Assembly (NCBI RefSeq): GCF_016545825.1
Contig: NC_052618.1
Span: 38,324,196 to 38,388,195 of the forward strand
DNA from: Eucalyptus grandis
Lineage: Eukaryota > Streptophyta > Magnoliopsida > Myrtales > Myrtaceae
DNA length: 64,000 nucleotides
Direction: 5' to 3'
Numbering within the stretch: the first letter of the stretch is position 1; the number at the start of each line of letters is the position of its first letter. The notes under the pieces are model-generated. The model was not told the DNA's origin. It did no database searches and saw only the letters and a list, made by a program, of their open reading frames with translations. Positions 23,034 through 33,999 of the stretch are shown one piece after another. The position numbers and the translations under genes were made by a program.

Positions 23034-23648
23034 TTGAATGTAAGAGAAGATTCATGGACAATGTTCTTCGATGGAGTTGTAAACCTATCAGGCTCTAGTA
23101 CTAGGGTAGTTCTGATATCCCCAAATGGACAACACCATTTGGTAGCTGCAAAATTGATATTCCCATGCACTAACAATGTGGCTGAGTATGAAGCTTGCAT
23201 TCTTGGGCTTCAAGCTGCAATTGAGATGGGTGTGGCCAAGTTAAGAGTATTCGGAGATTTTGCGCTAATCATATTGCAGACTATAGGTGAATGGAAGACC
23301 AAGGATGCCAAGTTGCTCCCGTACCGCGAGTATTTAGAAGATGTGGTAAAGGAGTTCGAGGAAATTTCGTTTGAATACTTGCCAATGTCTCATAATCAAT
23401 TTGCAGATGCACTCGCAACTTTGTCTTCTATGCTGCAAGTCACTGACGGATTAGAAGTGGAGCCGTTGAAAATAGAGGTTTTGCCAAAGCCGGCTTATTG
23501 CATGATCATGACTAGAGAACCTGATGGGAGACCATGGTATTACGATATCATGAATTATATTCAGAAACAAGAATTCCCCGAAGGAAGTACTCCAGCTGAT
23601 AGGAAGTACATTATGAAGATGGCCTCAAAAATTTTCGTCAGTGGCTAG
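23034..23648 (+). pseudogene. Second RNase H (aRH) domain of the Tat element
   Basis: An open 204-codon frame contains WTMFFDGVVNLSGSSTRVVL (first acidic residue), NNVAEYEACILGLQAAIEMG (E of the active site), LRVFGDFALIILQTIGEW (the usual GDS reads GDF) and HNQFADALATLSSM (final Asp). Presence of this archaeal-type RNase H between RNase H and integrase is the known signature of Tat/Ogre retrotransposons. The frame ends in a TAG at 23646, which separates it from integrase. Confidence 0.85.
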
Positions 23649-23651
23649 AAT

Positions 23652-24731
23652 TTGTATAGGAGATCTTATGATTCAATCTTGTTACGGTGTGTGGGTGCAG
23701 CTAAAGCCACTCAAATCATGCAAGAAGTTCACGAAGGAGTATGCGGCCCTCATATGAACGGGCACATGTGGGCTAAAAAGATTATGAGATTAGGCTACTA
23801 CTGGCTCACACTAAAATGTGACTGTATCCAGCATGTTCGAAGTTGTCATCATTGCCAAATCCATGTTGATAAGATAAATGTTCCTCCAACTGAGCTACAC
23901 CATTTTTCCGGGCCATGGCCTTTCTCAATGTGGGGCATTGATGTGATTGGTCCAATAAATCTGAAGGCTTCAAATGGGCATCGATTCATTTTGGTGGCAA
24001 TAGACTATTTCTCCAAATGGATCGAAGCTACATCCTTTGCAAGTGTTACTTCCCGCAATGTTGCGAAGTTCATCAAACGTGACATAATTGCTCGCTATGG
24101 AATTTCTGAAGCAATCATCACTAATAATGGGACAAATTTGAACAACAAAATTGTTGATGAGTTGTTCAGAGAGTTCAAGATCAAGCATTTGAATTCGTCT
24201 CCTTACCGCCCTCAAATGAACGGGGTTGTTGAAGCGGCCAATAAGAACATTAAGAAGATCTTGGCTAATACAACTGAGAATTATCGAGATTGGCATGATA
24301 GATTACCCTTCGCACTAATGGCGTACCGAACATTGATTCGTACTTTTACTAGGGCAACCCCTTTTGCTCTAGTGTACGACATGGAGGCAGTTTTGCCTAT
24401 GGAAGTGGAAATTCCCTCTTTGAGAGTTTTATCCCAAGCGGAGTTGTTTGAGGCTGAATGGTCGCAACAAAGACTTGAGCAATTAAACTTGATTGATGAG
24501 AGGAGACTAAAGGCTCTCTGCCATGGCCAAACTTATCAACAAAGAGTGGCCAGATCCTTCAATCGAAAGGTACGACCGAGACATTTCCAGGTAAATGATC
24601 ATGTTATAAGGAAACTGTTGCCAATTTTTCTGGATCCCGGTGGGAAGTTCGCTCCAAATTACAGTGGCCCATATGTGGTGAAGAAGGTACTTCCTGGAAG
24701 TGCTTTGATCTTGCGAAATGGATGGTCGTGA
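23652..24731 (+). pseudogene. Gypsy integrase, long open frame, catalytic Asp lost
   Basis: A 359-codon open frame contains the HHCC zinc finger (HEGVCGPHMNGHMW, CIQHVRSCHHCQ), the core with GIDVIGP (first Asp), IITNNGTNLNNK (second position is Asn; the family has Asp) and GVVEAANKNIKK (Glu), then FALMAYRT, RATPFALVYDMEAVLPMEVE and a C-terminal GPYVVKKVLPGSALIL. The Asp-to-Asn change is a single G-to-A step and should abolish strand transfer. Apart from it this is the best-kept gene of the element, separated by one stop from the aRH frame. Confidence 0.88.
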
Positions 24732-26480
24732 GTTTTCTACTCTAATTAATTCTAATGTTGTAAATAAGTATTACCCATGATTAAATTTGTCATGTCATGC
24801 TTTGAACTACAAGCATTTTTATGATGAATAAATTGCCTCAATGAGTTAAATTGTTCAAATTTGTTGCAAATCATTTTTCCTTGATGAATTGTGTGAGATT
24901 AATTGAATGTGTCAAATAGGATAACTTGGAATGACGAAAGGCAAGTCTTATTCCATACACTACTTCATACACTAATCCCCAGTGAGTTGTGTGAAAAATT
25001 CCATGCCTACAAGGAAAAAGGTGATCTCGCAAAGAGTTTGTAAATCGAAGTGATGAGAGACAGTTTCTTCTTCTACTCGAAACACTACAGGTATACCCAT
25101 TGTTTAGCTCCTTTGAGCCCACACACATAAAGAGCTTTTTAAATTATCCTTGTCAAGGATCATCCCATATTGGGGCAAAATTTGAAATGAATGATAGGAA
25201 TTTTCTTACTCACACTTGCATCAATCTTCGAGTATTGCTTTCGCAATCTAGCTTATACGGTAATTGAAGTGCTTTAGGATGACGAAGAGCAGTTCTTTCT
25301 TTATCCCACACACTTTTATCAATTGCATAGCCCATTTGAGAGTATGAATTCATTTCATATTAAACCTAGTTGGTGATCATCCCCCACATTGGGGCAAGGC
25401 AAAAAAAAACAAACCACTCAAGTAGCATGGTTTACAGTGTTGAAAAAGATAAAGGCTGTGTGAGTCCAAAGAAAGTAAGTGCAAAAAAAATAAAGGACAT
25501 GAAAAAGCAATGTGCTTGGTAAAAGCTAGGCCAATGCCCAAAGAGAAAAATCAAACACTTAATGTAGTGAGTAATATCCCCAACAAGGTGGTACTAAAAA
25601 CTTAAATGCTGAGATGTTGCAATCAATAGAGTTGTGATGTGAAGAAAATTTTCGATGGTGAAGAAGAAAGTTGGTGGAGATGTCAAGATGATCACCAACT
25701 TTGACCCCTAAACAATTTTTGAGCCTAATAATCCTTTCGTTTCTCAACCCATGAACCAAGCCTGTGTTACGTCCTTTGCAAAGTCTCTTTAGATTAGGGC
25801 ACTTGAGTTAACGTAAAAGTTCATATATTCAAAAGCATCGCTTGAAGAAATGCAAGTAAGGCAATTTCTACCTCATTTCACATGTTTCTTGACTTATAAA
25901 TCCTAAGACAATTGCGAAATGTCATTTTTCAATAGCTTTGACTCAAAGAGCCCCCTTTGTTAAGCCGTTGACCAAGCCGACATTACGGTCCCTGTTAAAG
26001 ACCTCTTAAATTGGTAAGGTCATACCACTTGCGAGATTGCTCGAACCCCTTGTTTGGCATGGCGATGGTGAAGATAGAGTGATTGTCAAGATCTTGCGTC
26101 AAAGGTGAGGATAAAATGACCCTTTTTAATGAGGATGAGAGAAAGGTCATTTCAAACCAAGAGGTCCCTCATTTGACACATCCATGACACTCATGTGTTT
26201 AGATTGGAATATTCCTTTGAAATCTTTCCCAATGGAAATTAGGTGATTAGCATGAACCTCCTTTGAATTAATGCATGTTTGCGATTACAAATACATGTTG
26301 CCTCTCCTACAACCATGTTTTGTAGAAGACATATCCCTAAGGATCAGAGATGTTACCAGGTAAGCATATCTCTATCAATACCTTAAATACTTATCATTAC
26401 ACATGTATTCTCTTTTAAGTATACCGACACTCAATTGAGTTGTCCTCCCAAATTTTTTTCTCAAGATTCAGTCTAATTAA
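24732..26480 (+). other. Long 3' non-coding part of the gypsy element
   Basis: About 1.75 kb between integrase and the 12-unit repeat. Recurrent short phrases (cccacattggggcaa near 25167 and 25390; tagagtcttt/gcgagtt-like pieces) suggest old duplications, but no protein is recognised. A long untranslated region before the PPT is common in Tat elements. Confidence 0.5.
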
Positions 26481-27085
26481 GGCGATCGAAGAAAGGTTTA
26501 GATCCTTGTCAGATGATCTCTATTGTAAGATTGGGTGACCGAAGAAAGGTTCGGGTTCTAGCCAAGTAAAACCTCAGTTTAAGCAACCGTAAAATGGTAT
26601 GGGTCCTAGACAACGTTTATTGCTCTAATAGGTGACCGTAGAAAGGTATGGGTCCTGGAAAAGCAATTTCCCCATTCAAGCGATTGTAGAATGGTACGAG
26701 TCATAGACAACATCTATTTCCCCATTCAGGCAACCGTAGAATAGTACGAGTCTTGGAGAGTGAATTCCCATTTAGGCAACCATAGAATGATACGAGTCAT
26801 AGACAACATCTATTTCCCCATTCAAGTGACCGTAGAATGATACGGGTCTTGGAAAATCAATTTCTTCATCAAGGCGACCATAGAAAGATACATGTCCTAG
26901 ACACAACCAAACACTATGCCATATTGGGTGACCATAGAAAGGTACAGGTCTTGAGAAAGCAGTTTCTTACAAAATCTTACTGCCATTTTGGGCGACCATA
27001 GAAAAGTACGGGTCCTAAAAAAGCAGTATCTTTACAAAGTCATGTTACTATTTTAGGCGATCATAGAAATGTATAGGTCCTGGAG
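26481..27085 (+). repeat. Degenerate tandem array of 12 units
   Basis: A motif of the form rggcgaccgtagaaaggtac followed by gggtcctgga recurs at about 26481, 26534, 26582, 26630, 26678, 26736, 26774, 26823, 26873, 26924, 26988 and 27055, with spacing of 38-67 bp. The core is better kept than the spacers. It lies close upstream of the polypurine tract. Function unknown. Confidence 0.8.
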
Positions 27086-27300
27086 ATGTAACACCAACTA
27101 TCTCGAATTATGCAATCCTCCTTTAAGGTAAGTTATTCTAGGTAGGTTCATTTATCATTTGCATTAGCATTTCCATGCATCATGTAAATTTCATTTTAAA
27201 ATGGAATTTATTTCCAACGAAAAAAAATCATTCAATGCATGTATAATCAAAATTTAGGTCTCAGTTTGTCTTTGAAGGGAACCTCTACGAACTCACATTC

Positions 27301-27313
27301 AAAGAGGGGCAGC
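27301..27313 (+). promoter_or_regulatory. Polypurine tract of the gypsy element
   Basis: AAAGAGGGGCAGC directly precedes the TG of the 3' LTR, the expected site of plus-strand priming. Confidence 0.65.
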
Positions 27314-27660
27314 TGTTGACACCTAAATTTTGGCAACTTATGATCATTCCTTCATTGCATAGGAAATAAGGGACTAAAATTTAGCCCTTAAGCAAATATA
27401 TTATATTAAATTACTTAACATATAGATATTAGGGGCATATTTCATTTAAGTACACATTTGTCGAGCCTTGGATGGGGATGCAATTGTGCAGAATGAGGAG
27501 TTTGAAGCCGATTGAGATGTTTCTAGGTAGGACAATTTAAATCAGGATCTTGAAAGGATAGAAACCACGGTGCTTGCTTAGGTCATTGTGGAGTCCCATC
27601 TTTGCTTTGTGCATAAATAGGACGAGCTAAGCTTCTAAAATTATAAGCAAATGAATTCCT

Positions 27661-28275
27661 ATGGATCCTAGGTTCTCCAAAGTTATCCAGTACGAAGATG
27701 TCACCTCTCTCCGAGCCTTGTTGGCCGAAGATCTACTGATTCTGAGACCAAAGCAATGCTAAGACCAATGGTAAAGACTCCTCTTCATTTGGTTGTGCTT
27801 TTTGGAAAGAGCGAACTAGTGAAGGTTGTTAGCAAGAAAGCCCAATTTTGCAAGGGAATCGAATCCCGATGGCCTTACACTGTTACACACTGTGTCGGCC
27901 ACGGGGAATTTGGAAGTCATGAGGGAGCTTCTAATAGTAGGCCCTGATGTTGACATGATCGAGAACAAAGGTGGCTGGACACCGCTCCATTATGCGGCCA
28001 TCAAGGGCAGGGTCAAGGTAATCAAGGAGTTGGTCTCTTAGTGTCCTCAAGCCCTCAAGGACCGCACCGCTCATGGCGAGACCACACTTCACTTGCCAGT
28101 GAAGAACAATCAATCCGATGTGCTCAAGAATCTAGTGGAAAAGGCCAGTGAAAATGGAAATGCATACGACCTTGCGACTGCCAAGGATGACGATGAGAAC
28201 ACAATCTCGCAGCCATCTGTAGCTTTGAAAACAGCTACAATCCATTGGGCAGCAAAACGAGGCCAAGCCCATTAA
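27661..28275 (+). pseudogene. Ankyrin-repeat gene fragment captured in the 3' LTR
   Basis: ATG at 27661 opens MDPRFSKVIQYEDV as in the 5' LTR copy. Repeats GLTLLHTVSATGNLEVMREL and GWTPLHYAAIKGRVKVIKEL are followed after a stop by HGETTLHLPVKNNQSDVLKN and a DLATAKDDDENT linker, parts missing from the 5' copy. It is therefore the fuller record of the captured exon. Frameshifts and stops exclude function. Presence in both LTRs shows capture before this insertion. Confidence 0.8.
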
Positions 28276-28663
28276 AAGGCTACAGCAATTGCACCCTTTA
28301 AATGCCGGAGTTCTAATTCTGTTAAGTGAAAGTTTTGACCCATTGACCCATGTAGAAATTCTTTCAATTTTGTGTGGGCACAAGATCTTCAGTAATTAGG
28401 GAAGAAAACAATAGAGTATGGTTGATTTGGTGAGTCACAAGGAAACAAAATAAAAAGGGGGATTGGGAAAGAGTAGGAGGCGTGCGCATCATGAAATAAA
28501 ATAAAGACGAAACTCGATTCTCACGATTCAAAGTTGGAGCAATATTTAGTCAATAAAAGAAACAGGAAATAAAGAAGAATCGGCTTATATATGCATGATA
28601 TGCAAGGATCAGAAGAAGGAAAGTGGATTTTGGGCTTTCCTTTTACTAGCCCTAGCCGTTCCC

Positions 28664-28670
28664 TATAAAA
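28664..28670 (+). promoter_or_regulatory. TATA box of the gypsy 3' LTR
   Basis: TATAAAA after gccgttccc, the counterpart of 14605. It could drive outward transcription into flanking DNA at 29281 onwards if active. Confidence 0.5.
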
Positions 28671-29285
28671 GGAGAAGACCCTTTTGATCAGCGCGGGGGT
28701 TCGCAGAATACACAAAAAAGAACACACTTGAGAGAGAGAGCAGAGAGAAGGAAATCCAGTCCAGCTCTTGGCTGAGGCAACCCTCCAAGCAGGCGCCCAC
28801 TCCATGGCCAAACCTGTGGCCGTTCCGCTATCACCATCACTGCTACATCGTGTTACTACCCTACTGAGGTGTCGACAACAACCAAGCCACTCCCTGCACA
28901 CATGCCACTTGAGAAGTCAAGGCGAGTCCGAGCTGTTGCACCCAATCGCGTTGCTGTTTGGTTTTGTTATTGCTGTGCGCGGGTGTTAGTGCTTCCTAAC
29001 CACCATCGATCCTCCACCGTTGAACGCTACCCCACCGAGTTGGTGGTCTTTTGTGCTTTTATTTTCAGGTTCCCGCGAGTCCCATTATTTTACTTAGGTG
29101 TCTAATTGACCTACCGTAAACTGATTAGTGGCGACTCCTAGTTAAAAAAATCAATTGCATGTTAAAAACTTGAACCTAAAGTCATGAATTGGTATGGGCT
29201 TGGGAGAGCCTAAGCTAAATTTAGGCATAGTAATCCATTAGCCAAATCCTACAGAAAAACCCGAAAATTTGGTCGCGACAAAAAT

Positions 29286-30347
29286 GCATTGTAGAAGGAA
29301 AGAGACTGTTATTCGAATGATTTTAATTAGGAAAAGAATTAGAACAATTGGGGATGATTTCATTAATCCTAAATTTGGAATCTTGATAAATTGATGTAAT
29401 ATCTGTTTTTTGAGCTGGTATAATCCATTCTAATATATAAGGTAAAGAGAACCTCCTACTTTTAGGGGAACTTAATCTCTCTCTTTTTCATCCTAAAATA
29501 TCCTAAAATATCCATTCTATAAATGTTGACTCCATGATTAGATTCGTAAGTTAATAATCCTATGTAATCTCTCATATATTTTAACATTAAATTGTGAATC
29601 TTTTCTGTCTAACAACAACCTCACTAAAAATATTCTAAATCTTGAAATATGTATGTTTCTTTGTATATTTTGCATGTCTAAACAATAATTTCTTTCCATT
29701 ATATAATAATTCGAATGTTTAGTAGCAAAATGGTTTTACTTTATCTTTAGATTTTAATTTTTCGCATAAATGTAAAGTGTTTGTTATCGATAATTGTTCT
29801 GGTTTTTCTATATATATCAACAATTATTGGCCGAATGTAATGCTATTGGTTGCTCTCTTTTGGTCCATAGAGAATCCAATAATTCCTGTGACTGGATGTG
29901 CGATGAAGATTGGGCAATCACTTAAATAAATAATGTCATAATTTCTCAATATGATGATTATATTTGTTGGGTGATTTTGCCGCTTCCAATACATTAAAAG
30001 ATCAAAGAAACTCTTCTTTCATTACATTTATATTGAAATTCTCCATTTGTAACAATTTTAATACGATCGACGAAAGAGTGCTTCTTAGAAAATAGATTGA
30101 AAGGATTATTGAAAAGTTAAGCCAATTGCAGAAACTTTTATTCTTAACAGGAGCAAGCTGATATAAGGAACTTGAATGGTAAAATTAGAAACACACGGAG
30201 AATCTAAACGAATATTTTACATTTTAAATGTTGTCGAAGGATATTGGCCACAAATGATGACCTAAAGCTCACGGACAATGCATTTTCTTGATCCATTTAA
30301 AAGTTGGGTCTATCTTTGTCCAAACAGTAAAGTTCATGTTTTTTTTA
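29286..30347. other. AT-rich intergenic DNA, no gene
   Basis: No open frame or domain stands out. AT-rich throughout with T-runs. Confidence 0.5.
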
Positions 30348-30853
30348 GGGTTAATACCCTGAAAACCCCCAAACTGGTACACTTGTGACAAACTTACCCC
30401 AAACTATTTTTTTTTATCACCAAAAACTCCAAACCGGCATACCTTTGACAAATTTACCCCAAGCTGGTATACTTGTGACAAATTTACCCTCTGTTAGTTT
30501 TGGTTAAATTTTATTGTCAAATTATTAAATTAAATGATATGTGACAATTGACTTGTATAATTTTACGTTCCGTTCGTTACAGTTTAAAATTTTTGTGATT
30601 TTTTTGTGATATTAATCCAATTTAGCGGAGGGTATATTTATCACAAATTTATCAGTTTGAGGTTTTTTATGGTCGAATAAATTAGTTTGGGGTAAATTTG
30701 TCATAAATGTACCAGTTTAGGGTTTTTTTTTATAATTAGTCAGGGTAAATTTGTCACAGGTATACCAGTTTGGGGTTTTTCATGATCAAAAAAATAATTT
30801 AGGATAAATTTGTCACAGATGTACCAGTTTGAGATTTTTTAGGGTATTAACCC
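30348..30853. mobile_element. MITE with subrepeats in its terminal inverted repeats
   Basis: Begins GGGTTAATACCC and ends GGGTATTAACCC (exact inverted 12-mers). Inside each arm a phrase of the type ccaaactggtacacttgtga then caaatttacccc is repeated two to four times, and the right arm carries it in reverse complement. About 506 bp, non-coding, with T-rich flanks on both sides that hide the target duplication. Confidence 0.7.
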
Positions 30854-31061
30854 CTTTTTTTAAGAGATTGACCCAACACGAAACTTTGTATTGTTTGCCA
30901 AGATTACAATGGGTATATCTACTTAAAGCCATACCTTTTATATTTGAGATGAGTTCCTTCTTTTTAAAATTTGGAGGCCTTTCTCACTCATATCGCTGAA
31001 TCTCATATGACATTCATCAAGTGTTGCTTCTTCATACTTCAACTAGGAATTTTGACACCTA
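30854..31061. other. Spacer between two MITEs
   Basis: AT-rich, no gene. Confidence 0.3.
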
Positions 31062-31764
31062 GGTTGCTTTTGGCAGCTAGGATAGCCAAGATAAGATTCA
31101 GGAGATGATAAAATTTATTATATCCTACATTTGGTATCTACTTAAAATAGGATTAAGTCAGATATAAGGGGAATATAAACCGGATGGGAAGGTGGGATAA
31201 AGGTGTATAGGATTTTTAATATCTATTTTACGAAAGTTACTTTTGTTGAATAATAAACTTCTTAAATTAACAAAATTAAAATTATTTGACCAAAAAAATA
31301 AATTCAAAATAAAAATAATTACTTTAATTCAATCATATTTTTATCTATATATTTGAATTTAATTCTATTTTAGAATATAGATTCCATATATTTATTACAT
31401 ATTTTAGGTATTTTAGTATTTTTAATATATTAGTATAGCTTACTATTTCATAAAATTTTATTAAAGAGTGATGGAAGGGGAAGAAAGAAATAACAAAGAA
31501 ACCAATTAAAAATAGAGGGGAAAATTAAATTAAAAATAAAGTAGGAAAAGTGTCACCAGAGACTTTTACCATATTCGTTTGCAAAATTTTTGGTTCATTT
31601 TTTTCTAATGTGTTGTTTATATTAAACAATGCATATGATATGATATAAATATATCCAATTACAATCACCAAACAATTGATAAAATATAGTAAAATCTGTG
31701 GATTTTATATCTTATCTTATTCAGTTATATTCTAATTAGAAATTTGAACCACCAAACATAGCCC
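31062..31764. mobile_element. Tourist/Harbinger-like MITE candidate
   Basis: Left end GGTTGCTTTTGG and right end CCAAACATAGCCC are similar in inverted orientation (GGGCTATGTTTGG). CTA flanks both ends, as a 3-bp target duplication would. Arms share aatagga/tatctta pieces in inverted order. About 0.7 kb, non-coding and very AT-rich inside. Confidence 0.45.
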
Positions 31765-33999
31765 TAGTGCCTACCAAACCAAGCTCTTGATGCCACTTGT
31801 TACAAAGCAAAAGAGTCATTTATGAGAGCAGGATGTCCAATGATTAAACAAAAAGAAAAAAAAATGCCATATTGGAAAAATTATACCATGTCGAGATTAG
31901 GTGCAATCAATGAAATAAGCATTCCGTCAATGACGTTTTCCATAATTAAGGATGCCGGAATGGCGCCTATCTTTTACCTTTTCTTTTAGTTGCTTTCGTT
32001 GTTTCTGTTTTGCAAAGAAATTTCCTGAAGCTCTTTCTTGGTGTCGCCTTTAGATTCCGTGTGCGCTAGAAACATCCACAGCTATCATAAGCTTATTGGC
32101 TAGTGCTGCTGGTCAGTAAAGTCTTAGTAAATTAAGGAACGTCTGAATTAAGAAGACTAGTCTATTTGGCTTATATAGTCAATAGTAGAGAATAGTAACA
32201 TATTATGCACCGGAAAGATGACACAAATATTTTTTTAAATTTTAATTTAATGTATAATGTCGTCCCTTAATTTTTAATATATTCAATATGATCTATGAAC
32301 TTTTGGCATATATTTAATTTAGTCTATGCATTGTATGAAAATGTTCAATATTATGAAATAGTAACATTGGACGTTTTCATATAACTTAGGGACTAGTTTG
32401 AACAATTACAAAAAATTCAGAGATCACACTAATCAAATTAAAAATTCGAGGATGATATTGCACATACAGCTAAAATTTAGGGACCACACAAAACAAATTA
32501 AAAGTTTAGGGATAACTTTGCACGTCGACTCAAAGTTCATGAACAATTTATGTAATTATCCATAATTAGATAGACGTACCCTTTTATTGGTAAGCGCGTG
32601 CTCCCTATCATCTCCTCACCTTTTTAATTTAAAGATATGTGTTAATATTAAGTCAAAACGGTTTAGCTTTGAGGTGGATTCGGCCAAAAGAAAAAGGAAG
32701 AATAGTTGGGAGAAAGAAATTAATTTACCCACTTTTCAAAACAAACATGCACTCGGTGAAATTCTTTAGTCGTCCTTACGGAGTGATAACCAACTTCACT
32801 ATTGCACTATATGTCAGAAAATCCAAAATGCTTTCAATCTATGTCTAATTAAAAAGCTGGATAGAATAAGATCAGTCAACTATTTATATATATTAATTAA
32901 AAACTCATAAGTAATTTCTTAATTATAAAATCGAAAATATTATCTCTTTCATTCGTAACTCGTGAGTTTATTTTCCACCTATATGCAGAAACATCATTGA
33001 TCTTCTTGAAATCGGCAAAGCACATAAATTATAATTTAATTATATGGTGACTAACTAAGTTAAAACAAATAAGAAACTGGAAATCCCAGAATTTGAAATA
33101 TCATGTAATATGTTCTAGTTTTCAATAAATAATTATCCTCGAGAAGAAAACTTAAAAAAAAAATACCTTATTTGTCTAATATAGTATTTGAATTATCATA
33201 CTCCCTTAGGTAGCCCTATATTAAGTATGTCACAGTAAAGAAATATGAAATCTTATTAATATCCAAAAACTCAATAGTACTGTACAGTTAATCGCAATAT
33301 TCCAATACTTCTATTTGTGTATTTTACCAAAAGAAATATCAAATTGCAAGAACAGGAAAAGCAATTCTAATGTGATTTATACTATTTAGAGATACATTGA
33401 TTCATATATTGACTAATTGAGATAAGTCATAGATGTTGACAGTTGAGATAATACGGTGTTTTGTTTTCTTTTATTTTTTAATCGGAAAAAAAAAACTAAT
33501 CCCCATTCAAATCTGAATGACGAGAAAGATACCCCTGAACATAAAAAGGGCTAATAAGGTTTGAGGGGGCCTTCGATGATATGGCGTTTTGTATAAAAAT
33601 GGAAAAATAAAAAAATAAAAGCAGGTAAGCTATCTTTGTCCAGTCACATCCATTTTCCAGTTTCTTTTGTCTTTCTGTAATATTTAGGGTAATATTAATA
33701 TTTAAAAAAAAAAAAAGCCAAAGCCCATGCTTTTCTCTAAGTCAAACCTAAACTCGTTCTTATTTACTTCAGCACTTTTAGAGGAAACAAAAGAACACTG
33801 CACAGAGGGCGAGTCAATTTTCCTTCGTTTAGCAACGCACTGTAAATATGTTACCCCTTCGTTGAGCAGCTACTCTCTTCGACTACATCAAACTCCGGAA
33901 ACTTTATTGTCTGTGATTCCACGATTCTTATAACTCTATTAGGATAATAAATTTGTTACCCCTTCAAATGACTTGGGTAAGATGCAAAGTAATACTGAG
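31765..33999. other. AT-rich intergenic DNA with another inverted-repeat-like stretch
   Basis: No gene is seen. At about 32225-32565 phrases such as cccttaatttttaa, ctatgaacttttggc and, inverted, aaaattcgaggatg and aaagtttagggata suggest a further MITE-like palindrome with unclear ends. Frames 32587-32769 and 33727-33933 have no recognisable features. The T/A runs at 33480 and 33705 are simple sequence. Confidence 0.4.

Larger units (their letters stand above)
13371..29280 (+). mobile_element. Ty3/gypsy LTR retrotransposon, Tat lineage, 15.9 kb, degenerate
   Basis: Bounded by identical 5-bp target duplications AAAAT (13366-13370 and 29281-29285). LTRs are 13371-16926 and 27314-29280, both starting TGTTGACACCTAAATTTTGG and ending GGTCGCGACA. 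Internal order: a DUF7745-like domain, a short gag start, an inserted LTR fragment, a protease-like region with G-patch, reverse transcriptase, RNase H, a second (archaeal-type) RNase H, integrase, a 2.5 kb non-coding tail with a 12-unit repeat, and a polypurine tract. The second RNase H ahead of the integrase and the very long LTRs are hallmarks of Tat/Ogre-type elements. Many stops and frameshifts make it non-autonomous. Confidence 0.92.
27314..29280 (+). repeat. 3' LTR of the gypsy element (1967 bp, internally deleted)
   Basis: Matches the 5' LTR from TGTTGACACC through the ankyrin fragment and GC-rich leader up to gttcccgcgagtccca (29081), then jumps to ttattttacttaggtg, the sequence at 16732 of the 5' LTR, and ends GGTCGCGACA. 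About 1.7 kb is thus missing. It keeps about 50 bp near 28505 that the 5' LTR lost. Target duplication AAAAT follows. Confidence 0.9.

Noticed and set aside
26481..27085. Repeat array considered as a CRISPR array
   Set aside because: Plant retrotransposon context, degenerate units and irregular spacing; no cas-like genes. It is a tandem repeat of the element's 3' region.
31775..31803. A minus-strand primer-site-like sequence (tggcatcaagagcttgg after ttgtaaca)
   Set aside because: It looks like the end of a copia LTR, but no LTR body or internal domains could be connected to it.
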